NCBI GenBank assembly: GCA_042095835.1
Contig: JBELML010000158.1
Coordinates: 1-14,018, forward strand
DNA from: DATFKA01 sp042095835
Lineage (GTDB): Bacteria > Bacteroidota > Bacteroidia > Chitinophagales > Saprospiraceae
DNA: 14,018 nt
Direction of reading: 5' to 3'
Within the stretch, counting starts at the first letter, position 1, and each line of letters begins with the position of its first letter. Below the pieces are notes generated by a model. It ran no database searches. It saw nothing but the letters and a program-made list of their open reading frames with translations, and had not been told where the DNA came from. A program made the position numbers and the translations under genes. Shown here one piece after another: positions 6,760-14,018 of the stretch.

Positions 6760-7149
6760 ATGAAAATTGAACATCTTGCCATCTGGGTAAAAGACCTGGA
6801 AGCCATGCGTGATTTCTACGAAAAATACTTCGAAGCTCAGGCCGGAGAGCGGTATCATAATCCACAAAAGGGATTCTATTCTTATTTCCTTTCTTTTGCA
6901 GAAGGTTGTCGCTTGGAACTGATGACCATGCCTAATATTCCTGACACAAAAAATGACACTTATTTGCAATTTATGGGAATTATTCACTTTGCTTTTACGC
7001 TTGGAAGTAAAACTAAAGTAGATCAACTCACCGAAATCCTCCGAAAAGATGGCTACGAGGTCATTGGAGAACCTAGAACAACCGGAGATGGATACTACGA
7101 AAGTGTCATTCTCGATCCGGAGAAAAATCGGGTAGAGATTGTGGCATAG
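6760..7149 (+). CDS. Glyoxalase I-like VOC family protein
   Basis: A 129-residue VOC-fold protein with the four-ligand layout of glyoxalase I-type metalloenzymes: His5 (KIEHLAIWVKDLE), Glu53 (CRLELMT), His76 (IIHFAFTLG) and Glu126 (NRVEIVA). The region GYYESVILDPEKNRVEIV is typical of lactoylglutathione lyase-like proteins. Because many Bacteroidota lack glutathione, a different adduct or thiol may be the substrate (inference). Its stop lies 15 nt before the putative TTG start of the MFS gene, so the two are probably one operon. The ATG at 6760 starts the first beta strand directly, as expected for the family. Repeat-like DNA lies directly upstream, so its promoter may be embedded in or near that repeat. 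Confidence 0.9.
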   Translation: MKIEHLAIWVKDLEAMRDFYEKYFEAQAGERYHNPQKGFYSYFLSFAEGCRLELMTMPNIPDTKNDTYLQFMGIIHFAFTLGSKTKVDQLTEILRKDGYEVIGEPRTTGDGYYESVILDPEKNRVEIVA

Positions 7150-7164
7150 CTTCCAAGACAGGTA

Positions 7165-8340
7165 TTGATTATTTCAACGAACATTAGATCCTTGAGTACA
7201 AAACAAGCCTTTTACAAACACCCCGAAGCTTGGAGTGTAGGTTTATTATTTTTCTTCCTGAATGTGTGTTTTGGTAGTTGGCTGAGTCGACTACCTGAGG
7301 TCCAACGCAGCCTAGCATTATCTGAATCCAGTCTAGGTTTAATTTTATTGGGCATGCCTTTGGGAGCTATGTTGTCTACTACCCTATCAAGGTATCTGCT
7401 AGCAAAATTACAGCCCGGCAGATTGGGCTTGCTGAGTATTCTAGCATTTGTTGGAGCGATGGTTGGTCCTCCTTTAGCGCAGACTGGTTGGAGTTTGGGC
7501 ATGTTTCTTTTTATAGCAGGTTTGGTAGATGGCTTGGTTAATGTTTCCATTAATACATCGGCTTCCTCGGTAGAGTCACACTGGTCCGTCAAGGTGATGT
7601 CTTCTTGTCACGGTATGTTTAGTTTGGGTGGATTTGTGGGTGCCTTAATAGGAGGGCTTTCTGCCAATTTTGGCTTGCCTTTGTATATCCAAATGGGTAT
7701 GATCTTTATACTCGCCTTGCTGGTCTTGGGGAGTAGATTCAAGAGCTTATGGTATCTACCATCCAATGTTTCCCAAGAGCGACAGCCTATGCGTTGGCCC
7801 TCCTTACAATTGGTCGCTTTCATGCTGATTGGAATATGCATAATGATTGGAGAAGGTGCTATTTCTGACTGGTCGGCTATTTATTTGAGTAAGTCTCTCC
7901 ACGCGAACCCCTTTCTAGCGGCGCTTGGCTTTGCTGGTTTTTCGGCAGCGATGGCCGTCGGTCGATTTGGTGGAGATCGCATCAGGGAATTATTTCCACC
8001 CCGAAAGATACTGCGAAATGGCACCTTGGTGGCCGTGGCTGGTTTGCTGATTGCAGTAAGCTTCCCCTCCCCTGGAGCAGCCATTTTGGGCTTTACTATG
8101 GCCGGTTTGGGCTATGCCACAGGCGTACCTATTTTGTTCTTAGAGGCAGGCAATCTAACCCCACAAAACCCAGGTATTGGCATTGCTGCAGTCGCCAATG
8201 CAGGATTGATTGGCTTTTTAGGGGCACCGCCAGCGATTGGATTTATCGCCGAGCATCTAGGCTTACCGACCGCCATGTTTATTGTAGCGATGCTGGCACT
8301 TGCAGCAGCGATTGGAAGTCATTTTAGTCTGAGTAAGTAG
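7165..8340 (+). CDS. Major facilitator superfamily transporter (YbjJ-like)
   Basis: A protein of up to 391 residues with about 12 hydrophobic segments and no signal peptide, consistent with an inner-membrane MFS carrier. The N-terminal region SVGLLFFFLNVCFGSWLSRLPEVQRSLALSESSLGLILLGMPLGAM resembles the YbjJ/fucose-permease-like branch, with a loop between helices 2 and 3 (RYLLAKLQPGRLG) in the place of the MFS motif A. The substrate is unknown; export of a small metabolite or toxic compound is plausible given the VOC neighbour. No in-frame ATG exists near the N-terminus. Candidate starts are TTG at 7165 or TTG at 7192 (giving MSTKQAFYKHPEAW); the second is equally reasonable. The 3' end overlaps the convergent XRE gene by 22 nt. 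Confidence 0.88.
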   Translation: MIISTNIRSLSTKQAFYKHPEAWSVGLLFFFLNVCFGSWLSRLPEVQRSLALSESSLGLILLGMPLGAMLSTTLSRYLLAKLQPGRLGLLSILAFVGAMVGPPLAQTGWSLGMFLFIAGLVDGLVNVSINTSASSVESHWSVKVMSSCHGMFSLGGFVGALIGGLSANFGLPLYIQMGMIFILALLVLGSRFKSLWYLPSNVSQERQPMRWPSLQLVAFMLIGICIMIGEGAISDWSAIYLSKSLHANPFLAALGFAGFSAAMAVGRFGGDRIRELFPPRKILRNGTLVAVAGLLIAVSFPSPGAAILGFTMAGLGYATGVPILFLEAGNLTPQNPGIGIAAVANAGLIGFLGAPPAIGFIAEHLGLPTAMFIVAMLALAAAIGSHFSLSK

Positions 8341-8924
8341 ACTTTGAGTAAAATACCGGTTTCCTCGCCAACATTTTTTAGCGAATGTGGGATGCTACCA
8401 TCAAAATAAAAGGTGTCTCCTGCTTCGATTATTACATAATCCTCGTCTAGGCCGTATTCAATTTTTCCATTAACTACATAGACAAGCTCCATGCTATCAT
8501 TTGCCACGGGAGGGCGATAGACCTCTTTTTCAATCCGCACGATGGATACTTGTAAATTACTACTCTGAAAAGAGGTATTTAGTATATTTTCATAGGTAAG
8601 TCCCGCTGAATCTTCTCGTACTTCTTCCTCGCCAGTTCCTGCTTTGATTAAAGTATATTTAGCATCTCCTGGATGGCCAACTTCCTCCACCAAATCAGAT
8701 AAAGGCACAGCAAGTGCAATAGAAATTTTGTGTAAAACGGGTAGGGATGGCAGGGTCCGGAAATTTTCAATTCGAGATAGTAAGCCCGCAGTGATATCAC
8801 TTTTAGTAGCCACTTCTTGTAGATTCATGCCTCTACTCTTTCGTATCTCGCGAATTTTTTTTCCAACTTTTCCAAGTTCAATGCTTCTCATAAGGATTTT
8901 TGGGATAGTGTGTAGTTTAGACAC
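8319..8924 (-). CDS. XRE-family regulator with C-terminal cupin domain
   Basis: A 201-residue (or 190-residue) regulator. Residues 21-80 form a Cro/C1-type helix-turn-helix (VGKKIREIRKSRGMNLQEVATKSDITAGLLSRIENFRTLPSLPVLHKISIAL). Residues about 125-198 form a small cupin barrel (ELVYVVNGKIEYGLDEDYVIIEAGDTFYFDGSIPHSLKN). This XRE-cupin architecture (PuuR/SutR type) senses small molecules such as amines or amino acids and usually represses nearby genes. The longest frame starts with GTG at 8924, but ATG at 8891 (MRSIELGKVGKKIREIR) is a more typical family start and also falls after a TATCTTAG -7-like box (complement of 8924-8931), so I prefer 8891. ATAAG-AAG-CTTAT at 8929-8941 is a possible self-operator. 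It converges on the MFS gene, which suggests it could oppose that gene by antisense or by binding (inference). Confidence 0.9.
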   Translation of the reverse strand: MSKLHTIPKILMRSIELGKVGKKIREIRKSRGMNLQEVATKSDITAGLLSRIENFRTLPSLPVLHKISIALAVPLSDLVEEVGHPGDAKYTLIKAGTGEEEVREDSAGLTYENILNTSFQSSNLQVSIVRIEKEVYRPPVANDSMELVYVVNGKIEYGLDEDYVIIEAGDTFYFDGSIPHSLKNVGEETGILLKVYLLRLK

Positions 8925-8993
8925 TAAGATAAGAAGCTTATTGGATATTCCTACTCAAGCTCGACCAACGACGCTGCTGCTACTAGATATTAC

Positions 8994-11156
8994 CTAATCT
9001 GTAAATTGCCAGCGAATACCAAATCTTAAGCCTGAGGAACTTGGAAATGGATAAAATGCGGTGGGATATATGAGGTTCCAATTATTGGTGTCTGATAAAT
9101 CTACTGATATATTGCCGTCATTATCGCGAGGTGTACTAGGTGTAAAAAAGGAAGTGTATAAATTTTCTAATTTAATGTATCCCCGAAATTTAGTAATCCT
9201 AAAACTCACTTGAAAATCTATCAAAGGCCGTAACGGAATCTCTTGCTCATTTTGTAAATGAAAGGCCCCAGCAGCAGCATGATAAGTATTGCCAAAATAG
9301 GCTGTATGATACCTCAAATCTACTCCGATCCGCGTATCCAGAATCTTTCTAAAAAACTTGCCTTGAAAATAAATACTATGCTTAGCAAACAACTCCGGCA
9401 AGCGCACAAAATCTTCTGAACTACGCTGAAAAGTAACGACATTATCCAGGTGGAATTTACCCACAGTGAAGTCTTTTTGTACCGACAGTTGCAATATATT
9501 TACCGCTGCACTCGCCTGCCTGGCAATAGCCGCCGTATCAAAATAGACCATATCATTGATCAGATGGTAGCTCCCCGTCACCGAAAATCGAGCCTGCGGG
9601 ATTTGATAAGTCGCTGATAATTTATTTTCTAAAACTTTACTAAAAGCATTATTCCATACTGCCTGTTGTGCAATAAAATGTTGCTTATGGATCAAACTGG
9701 GTTCTGATAATTGGCTCGTGAATTCACCACTCAGCACGCCTACCTTCCCTAGCGCCAAACGAAGCTTACCTTCAGCTCTGAAATCACCAATATTATCTAA
9801 AATTCCGAGATGACCATAGGCATCCAATTGCAAAAATGGAGTTGGCAAAGCTCTCCAACGCCCCATCAGGAAGAGATTGTTGAAGCTCGTATCAAGAGGC
9901 TCTTGGTTGATCGTATGGTATTTATGAATAATGCCCAACTCTAATAGACCTCTTTGGGTTTTTGCTTTATTCGGAGCTGTTTCTTCAGGTTTGTAGGTGA
10001 GTAGGGAAAATTGGTTTTCAATCATCTGATGATTGACAAAATAACGGAGTCCGCGATCATCGGTCAAAAAAGGCGTGTAGTAATCTGTGGTTGATGATGG
10101 AGATTCCTCAAAGAATTTATATACACTAGATTTATAGGCAAATTTATGGTGCAGCAAGAATTCTTGCTTGTTAAAAATACCTTCCTTGGGGGGATTCAAG
10201 GAATCTACGGCTGGTGGATTTGTAGGAAGCGGTGGAGGCGTAGCTAGGCTATCAGATTCCAAGGTATCTAAGCCTGGCCTTGGCCGCAAGGGTCTTCGAA
10301 GTTGAGGTCGTTGTAGTGGTGCAGCCGTAGCTACTGGCTTTTTGCGTAAATTGAAGTAGTGTCGATACTGCAAGGTACTCCATCGATAAACGGTCGTAGC
10401 CGTTTGGGTTTCTACAGAAGCTGTCGAAGGAAGACCCAGGTCATTTGTACCTCCAATAATAGGCTCAGCGGTCAAGCCGCCATTATCGTCTTGCTCGGCT
10501 TTATTACTAGAATAGGTGACATAGGCTCGATAGCGCTCCGTCTTCCCACGGAAGGTAAGGCCCACGCCCAAGGCGGTATTCCGCGTAGACTGGTGCGGAA
10601 ACTGAATCCGGTCTGCAAGTTGAGCAATCCGCTGATAGTCTAAAGTCAAATTGACACCATTGGCAAAATTGCGACTAAATTTTGCATCGAATTGAATATT
10701 GGCCTGATCCCCGCCTTGATCAAAACCAACCAAAGCAAAAGGCCGCTCTAAGCGGTAAAATGGAATGCTATCTGCATGGAGATAATACAAATCGAACTGA
10801 TGAAAACCAATATCTACGCCTTGGCGCCAAGTGCCCTGGTAGATATAAGGCATCGCCGCTGAACCATTGACGCCCAAGTTTTGGTAATCGAACCTCAGCC
10901 GTCTTGCAGGATCTAGTTGGTGAGTAAAATTGGTTAATCCAGTATCTGCGAAGAATTGCTCTTTATAAAAAGTAAACGGCAGATAAGAAAAGAATTTAAA
11001 CGTATCTAATAAGACATCTCCCTGGATGGAATCTCTTGGATTAGCAAACTGGTCATTTCCAAAATTGCCATTACCACGCGTATCTGTAGGGAATTGTGCC
11101 CACAGGGTAGCACTAAAGCAGGTGAGAATCGTACAAAGTAGGAGATACTTTTTCAA
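8994..11156 (-). CDS. Putative outer-membrane beta-barrel porin
   Basis: A 720-residue exported protein. MKKYLLLCTILTCFSATLWA is a signal peptide with likely cleavage before Gln21. The rest alternates short amphipathic strands with loops and ends in GLRFGIRWQFTD, a typical barrel closing strand. Segments such as RLRFDYQNLGVNGSAAMPYIYQ (87-107) and the overall layout match what I know of the Bacteroidota 'putative porin' family (Porin_10-like). Residues 274-323 carry 14 prolines in 50 positions with Arg-Pro repeats (QRPQLRRPLRPRP), a disordered linker inside the barrel region. The start is TTG at 11156; no ATG exists before residue 102, and the signal peptide begins exactly there. A 181-bp palindromic element ends 23 nt upstream, so transcription probably starts in or across that element. 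Cargo is unknown. Confidence 0.82.
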   Translation of the reverse strand: MKKYLLLCTILTCFSATLWAQFPTDTRGNGNFGNDQFANPRDSIQGDVLLDTFKFFSYLPFTFYKEQFFADTGLTNFTHQLDPARRLRFDYQNLGVNGSAAMPYIYQGTWRQGVDIGFHQFDLYYLHADSIPFYRLERPFALVGFDQGGDQANIQFDAKFSRNFANGVNLTLDYQRIAQLADRIQFPHQSTRNTALGVGLTFRGKTERYRAYVTYSSNKAEQDDNGGLTAEPIIGGTNDLGLPSTASVETQTATTVYRWSTLQYRHYFNLRKKPVATAAPLQRPQLRRPLRPRPGLDTLESDSLATPPPLPTNPPAVDSLNPPKEGIFNKQEFLLHHKFAYKSSVYKFFEESPSSTTDYYTPFLTDDRGLRYFVNHQMIENQFSLLTYKPEETAPNKAKTQRGLLELGIIHKYHTINQEPLDTSFNNLFLMGRWRALPTPFLQLDAYGHLGILDNIGDFRAEGKLRLALGKVGVLSGEFTSQLSEPSLIHKQHFIAQQAVWNNAFSKVLENKLSATYQIPQARFSVTGSYHLINDMVYFDTAAIARQASAAVNILQLSVQKDFTVGKFHLDNVVTFQRSSEDFVRLPELFAKHSIYFQGKFFRKILDTRIGVDLRYHTAYFGNTYHAAAGAFHLQNEQEIPLRPLIDFQVSFRITKFRGYIKLENLYTSFFTPSTPRDNDGNISVDLSDTNNWNLIYPTAFYPFPSSSGLRFGIRWQFTD

Positions 11157-11179
11157 ATGAAAACTTATAAATTCAATTA

Positions 11180-11360
11180 GAGCATGTTTAAATTTTGTTT
11201 TTGGAGTTAAAATTTGATGATTTTGTCTCTAGAAAAGGCAAAAAGCACAGTAATAGCCTAGCTATTACGAGCATTTTTAACGAATTCTAGGGGCAAAAGG
11301 GCAAATTTTAGCCCGAAGTCTGCCTGCCGCTCAGGCAGGGATAACTTTTTAAACATGCTC
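11180..11360. mobile_element. MITE-like palindromic element with TTA target duplication
   Basis: The 13-bp ends GAGCATGTTTAAA (11180-11192) and TTTAAACATGCTC (11348-11360) are perfect inverted repeats, flanked by TTA on both sides (11177-11179, 11361-11363). There is no reading frame for a transposase in 181 bp. The interior is an imperfect palindrome: TAAAATTTG (11208-11216) with CAAATTTTA (11302-11310), CTAGAA (11229-11234) with TTCTAG (11285-11290), and an 8-bp stem GTAATAGC/GCTATTAC (11250-11257/11261-11268) at the centre. Ends starting GAG and a TNA duplication are as I recall for some IS5-family groups, so that family is a plausible mobilising source (inference). It sits between fabI and the porin gene. 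Confidence 0.85.
11320..11338. repeat. GC-rich hairpin nested in the right arm of the element
   Basis: CTGCCTG-CCGCT-CAGGCAG is a 7-bp stem with a 5-nt loop. The right arm between the TIR and the matching TAAAATTTG block is 37 nt, against 15 nt in the left arm; this hairpin accounts for most of the extra length, suggesting it was inserted into an originally symmetric element. Confidence 0.7.
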
Positions 11361-11410
11361 TTAATACCAGGCAACATTCTATAAACGTTGCCCAGCATTA
11401 AAATGTGATT

Positions 11411-12217
11411 TTACTCCTCAATATTTAATATAGCAGGGTTCATTCCCATGTTGGAGAAACCTCCATCGTGGAAGAGATTCTGCATAGTGACCATCCGCGT
11501 TAAATCTGAAAAGAGTGATATACAGTAGTCTGCGCAAGCTAGAGCATCCGCATTACCAAGTGGCGACATCTTGTCGGCATAGTCAAAAAATTCTGAAAAA
11601 CCTTTGACACCGCTACCTGCAGTAGTGACAGTAGGTGACTGAGAAACGGTATTGACCCGTACATTTTTCTTAGCAAAATGATAGCCAAAACTTCTAGCAA
11701 AAGATTCTAAAAGTGCCTTAGATTCTGCCATTTCGCTGTAGTCTGGAAAGGTCCGCTGAGCAGCAATATAACTCAACCCCACAATGGATCCCCAATCTGC
11801 CATAGCATCTAATTTCCAAAGAGATTGCATCATCTTGTGGAAAGAGATAGCAGAAACATCAAAGGTCTTGTGCATCCATTCGTGATTCAGATCGGTGTAG
11901 TCTTTTTTCTTTCTTACATTGACCGACATCCCAATGGCGTGGCAAACAAAATCTATTTTACCACCCAGGATTTCAACAGATTTGTTGAAAAGATTGTCCA
12001 AGTCTTCCATTTTAGTGGCGTCTGCGGCAATCAGCTCCGCATTCAGATCTGCGGCAATTTCTTTAATCGAACCAAATCGCATCGCTACGGGTGCGTTGGT
12101 CAGTGTGATTTGCGCTCCCTCTTCAACACAACGCTGTGCGATCTTGGTAGCGATAGATTTATCATCGAGGGCACCGAATACGACTCCTCTTTTTCCTTCT
12201 AATAAATTATTTGGCAT
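11411..12217 (-). CDS. fabI: Enoyl-[acyl-carrier-protein] reductase (NADH), FabI
   Basis: A 268-residue FabI, the short-chain dehydrogenase-type enzyme that reduces trans-2-enoyl-ACP in the last step of each type II fatty-acid elongation cycle, and the target of triclosan. The cofactor loop GALDDKSIATKIA (15-27) has the FabI-type G-x5-SIA form. HAIGM (93-97) matches the inhibitor-site region with Gly96. The catalytic pair is complete: Tyr150 and Tyr160 ten residues apart, and Lys167 (YX6K), followed by NVRVNTVSQSP (185-195). The length matches other FabI proteins and the ATG at 12217 starts the expected N-terminal strand. It lies downstream of recN with a 69-nt gap that contains a 17-nt palindrome, which may regulate it. 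No terminator hairpin with a T-run follows before the element at 11360. Confidence 0.94.
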   Translation of the reverse strand: MPNNLLEGKRGVVFGALDDKSIATKIAQRCVEEGAQITLTNAPVAMRFGSIKEIAADLNAELIAADATKMEDLDNLFNKSVEILGGKIDFVCHAIGMSVNVRKKKDYTDLNHEWMHKTFDVSAISFHKMMQSLWKLDAMADWGSIVGLSYIAAQRTFPDYSEMAESKALLESFARSFGYHFAKKNVRVNTVSQSPTVTTAGSGVKGFSEFFDYADKMSPLGNADALACADYCISLFSDLTRMVTMQNLFHDGGFSNMGMNPAILNIEE

Positions 12218-12244
12218 ACGCTAATATTTTTTGGCTACACTAAT

Positions 12245-12261
12245 AGATGAACCGTTCATCT
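12245..12261. promoter_or_regulatory. 17-nt palindrome upstream of fabI
   Basis: AGATGAAC-C-GTTCATCT is perfectly symmetric around one base, 28 nt before the fabI ATG and 26 nt after the recN stop codon. The single-base centre and absence of a following T-run fit a dimeric repressor operator better than a terminator, but this is inference. Confidence 0.5.
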
Positions 12262-12286
12262 GTATAGGGTAACCAACCTAAGAAAA

Positions 12287-13945
12287 CTATTTCTGTGCTA
12301 TTAATTCTTTTGCATTGACTAGGGCAGAGTCGCTTGGTGGATCCTGACTCAACATAGTCGCAATAGAATAAACTTTACCTTCTTCGTCTAATACTTTCAC
12401 CCGAGTCACCGTCCGATCTTTTTTCACCTTCTTATATACAAAGAAATGGCTATCTGCCTTTGAAGCAATTTGTGGTGAATGGGTGATACATACAACCTGA
12501 TGCTCATCAGAAAGGGTCCGTAGGATATTGCCCATCTTCAAAGCGACATCACCTGATATACCACTATCAATTTCGTCAAAGATAAGCGTCGGCAAAGGAA
12601 TCGCGCTAGCAACCAAGGACTTGGTGACCAGGGCCAATCTACTCAATTCACCACCAGAAGCCACATCTTTAATCTGCTGCAATTTACTTCCTTTATTCGC
12701 AGCAAAAAGGAATTTCACCTCATCCCATCCACTTGGTCCTAAATCTTTGAGTACATTAAACTCAATTTTGAGCTGGGCATGCTCCATTGCCAATAGCGCC
12801 AAGCGCCCTTTTACCTTTTGCTCAAAGGTCTTCACTACAGATTTACGCCGCTTGCTCAGTCCTTTGGCTTGTTCGATCAGGATGGCCTCTTGCTCGTCCA
12901 GGGTGGTTTTTAATGCCTGAATCTCTGTATCTAGATTATCAAAGTCATCTACCTGTGCTTGTAGGTCATCTCGTAATTGGAGCAGCTCTTCTACGCTATT
13001 GAGGTAGTGCTTGCTTTGCAAGCGATAAACCTGGTCGAGTTGGGCTTGAATCTCCTCTATTCGCTGTGGGTCGTATTCAATTTCTTCTGAGATGGACTCC
13101 AACTCTTGTCCCATATCCTGTAGATCGATAATATTACCATTCAGGCGATCTGCCAGGTCTCCCATTTGGCGATCTACATTTCTGTATTCGCCAAGGGCTT
13201 GGAAAATGGTCTCCAGTTGCTCTATGATCGATGGTTCAGACTCTAGCAAGGTCTTTGATGCACCCAGCAAAGTCTTTTTGATCCCCTCAGCGTTGTTGAG
13301 TCGGTTGATTTCCTCCTCGAAGCTGGTTTGATCGATGTTTTCTAGATTGGCATCTACCAATTCTTGGAGTTGAAAGGCTACGAAGGAGGCTTCTTTGGCA
13401 GCCGTTCTGTTTTGTTCTTCCAGCTCCGCTAGTTTACGTTTATTGGAGCGGTATTTTTTGTATTCTTTGAAATATTTTTGAAGCCGCGATTTATTCTCCG
13501 CTAGGGCATCGAGCATTTTTAGCTGAAAGGACACCTCATTGAGGTCGAGGGTATCGAACTGTTGGTGCAAGTCGATCAACTCAGAGCTGAGGGTTTGCAA
13601 TGCTTTCAATTTAACGGGCGTATCATTGATAAAAGCCCTGGACTTGCCGGAAGGTGTGATTTCGCGTCGAACTATCAATTCTTCTTCCTGGTCGATATCA
13701 AAGCTTTCGTAGAAAGTCTCCAGGCCATATCTTTGGACATCGAACACGCCCTCGATGATACATTTCTCTGCATCGCTGTACAATACTTTGGTATCTGCTC
13801 TTTTGCCCATAATCAGGCCAAGGGCACCAAGCAAGATGGATTTACCGGCACCGGTTTCTCCGGTGATAATAGTGAGGCCCTCAGAAAAGTCCATTTCTAA
13901 TGCCTCGATGATCGCGTAATTTTTGATACTCAATCGCTTAATCAT
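12287..13945 (-). CDS. recN: DNA repair protein RecN (SMC-like ATPase)
   Basis: A complete 552-residue RecN, the SMC-related ATPase that acts in double-strand break repair and promotes end or sister contacts during RecA-dependent recombination. The Walker A motif GETGAGKS is at 29-36, with the RecN N-terminus MIKRLSIKNYAIIEALEMDF. The Q-loop region is LHQQFD (126-131). Residues about 150-375 are charged and helical, forming the coiled-coil arms. The ABC signature SGGEL (430-434), Walker B LIFDEIDSG (454-462) and His-switch region CITHSPQIA (486-494) complete the ATPase head. Length is normal. The ATG at 13945 is the canonical start. It is the first gene of a same-direction run recN-fabI-porin; whether it shares a transcript with fabI is uncertain because of the palindrome between them. 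The 73 nt upstream to the window edge show no exact -7 box. Confidence 0.96.
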   Translation of the reverse strand: MIKRLSIKNYAIIEALEMDFSEGLTIITGETGAGKSILLGALGLIMGKRADTKVLYSDAEKCIIEGVFDVQRYGLETFYESFDIDQEEELIVRREITPSGKSRAFINDTPVKLKALQTLSSELIDLHQQFDTLDLNEVSFQLKMLDALAENKSRLQKYFKEYKKYRSNKRKLAELEEQNRTAAKEASFVAFQLQELVDANLENIDQTSFEEEINRLNNAEGIKKTLLGASKTLLESEPSIIEQLETIFQALGEYRNVDRQMGDLADRLNGNIIDLQDMGQELESISEEIEYDPQRIEEIQAQLDQVYRLQSKHYLNSVEELLQLRDDLQAQVDDFDNLDTEIQALKTTLDEQEAILIEQAKGLSKRRKSVVKTFEQKVKGRLALLAMEHAQLKIEFNVLKDLGPSGWDEVKFLFAANKGSKLQQIKDVASGGELSRLALVTKSLVASAIPLPTLIFDEIDSGISGDVALKMGNILRTLSDEHQVVCITHSPQIASKADSHFFVYKKVKKDRTVTRVKVLDEEGKVYSIATMLSQDPPSDSALVNAKELIAQK

Positions 13946-14018
13946 AAAACCGATTTATTAATCCCTTCTACTTGTGGTCAAATAAGTGATCAAACTTCAT
14001 CAACTATTTTTATACACT

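Noticed and set aside
6506..6865. 119-codon minus-strand frame between AraC and the VOC gene
   Set aside because: It overlaps the real VOC coding start by about 100 nt on the other strand and crosses the repeat-like block; no family resemblance.
4134..7149. The two VOC genes as a recent tandem duplication
   Set aside because: Apart from fold-level motifs the proteins differ throughout, and they lie 2.2 kb apart with other genes between.
12245..12261. Palindrome as a recN terminator
   Set aside because: Stem is short once a feasible loop is allowed and no T-run follows in the minus-strand direction.
1..14018. Defence, CRISPR, toxin-antitoxin or secretion system
   Set aside because: All sizeable frames are accounted for by housekeeping, metabolic, regulatory or envelope genes; no repeat-spacer array or defence domain was seen.

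Overview
The window looks like chromosomal DNA from a Bacteroidota bacterium, possibly a Saprospiraceae/Lewinella-like marine lineage (the finer placement is a guess). Supporting points: start codons lack Shine-Dalgarno sequences; two upstream regions carry the Bacteroidota -7 box TAnnTTTG; a large beta-barrel protein resembles the Bacteroidota 'putative porin' family; and recN and fabI lie side by side in a housekeeping setting. G+C appears moderate and even, and no integrated phage, plasmid, CRISPR array, tRNA or rRNA is visible.

Layout. Positions 1-236 are a leader with a promoter for lepA (237-2027, +), which converges on a Nudix hydrolase gene (2034-2450, -). A 433-nt gap with a promoter precedes a cystathionine beta-synthase/cysteine synthase-like gene (2884-4035, +) whose protein ends in an unusual Tyr/Arg/Lys-rich tail. 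A strong hairpin follows, then a VOC-fold protein and a lipoprotein with an SH3b-like domain (4134-5373, +). Next come an octanucleotide tandem repeat and a terminator serving an AraC-family regulator with a cupin-like sensor domain (5554-6420, -). A 339-nt gap with repeat-like remnants leads to a VOC/glyoxalase-like gene and an MFS transporter (6760-8340, +), converging by 22 nt on an XRE-cupin regulator (8319-8924, -). The minus strand then carries a putative outer-membrane porin (8994-11156), a 181-bp MITE-like element (11180-11360), fabI (11411-12217) and recN (12287-13945).

How it works together. lepA, recN and fabI are core functions (translation, DNA repair, fatty-acid synthesis). The middle of the window is accessory small-molecule metabolism: two unrelated VOC proteins, a probable exporter, and two regulators that each pair a DNA-binding domain with a cupin-like fold. 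The VOC-MFS pair sits between those regulators and may be a small ligand-responsive detoxification/export module (inference).

The most notable signals are not protein-coding. A transposase-less palindromic element has a 13-bp terminal inverted repeat and a TTA target duplication. A diverged relative of its core lies 4.6 kb away; the hairpin stem sequence differs but base-pairing is kept. The Tyr/Arg-rich tail of the PLP enzyme is the most unusual protein feature. I found no clear evidence for a complete new multi-gene system.
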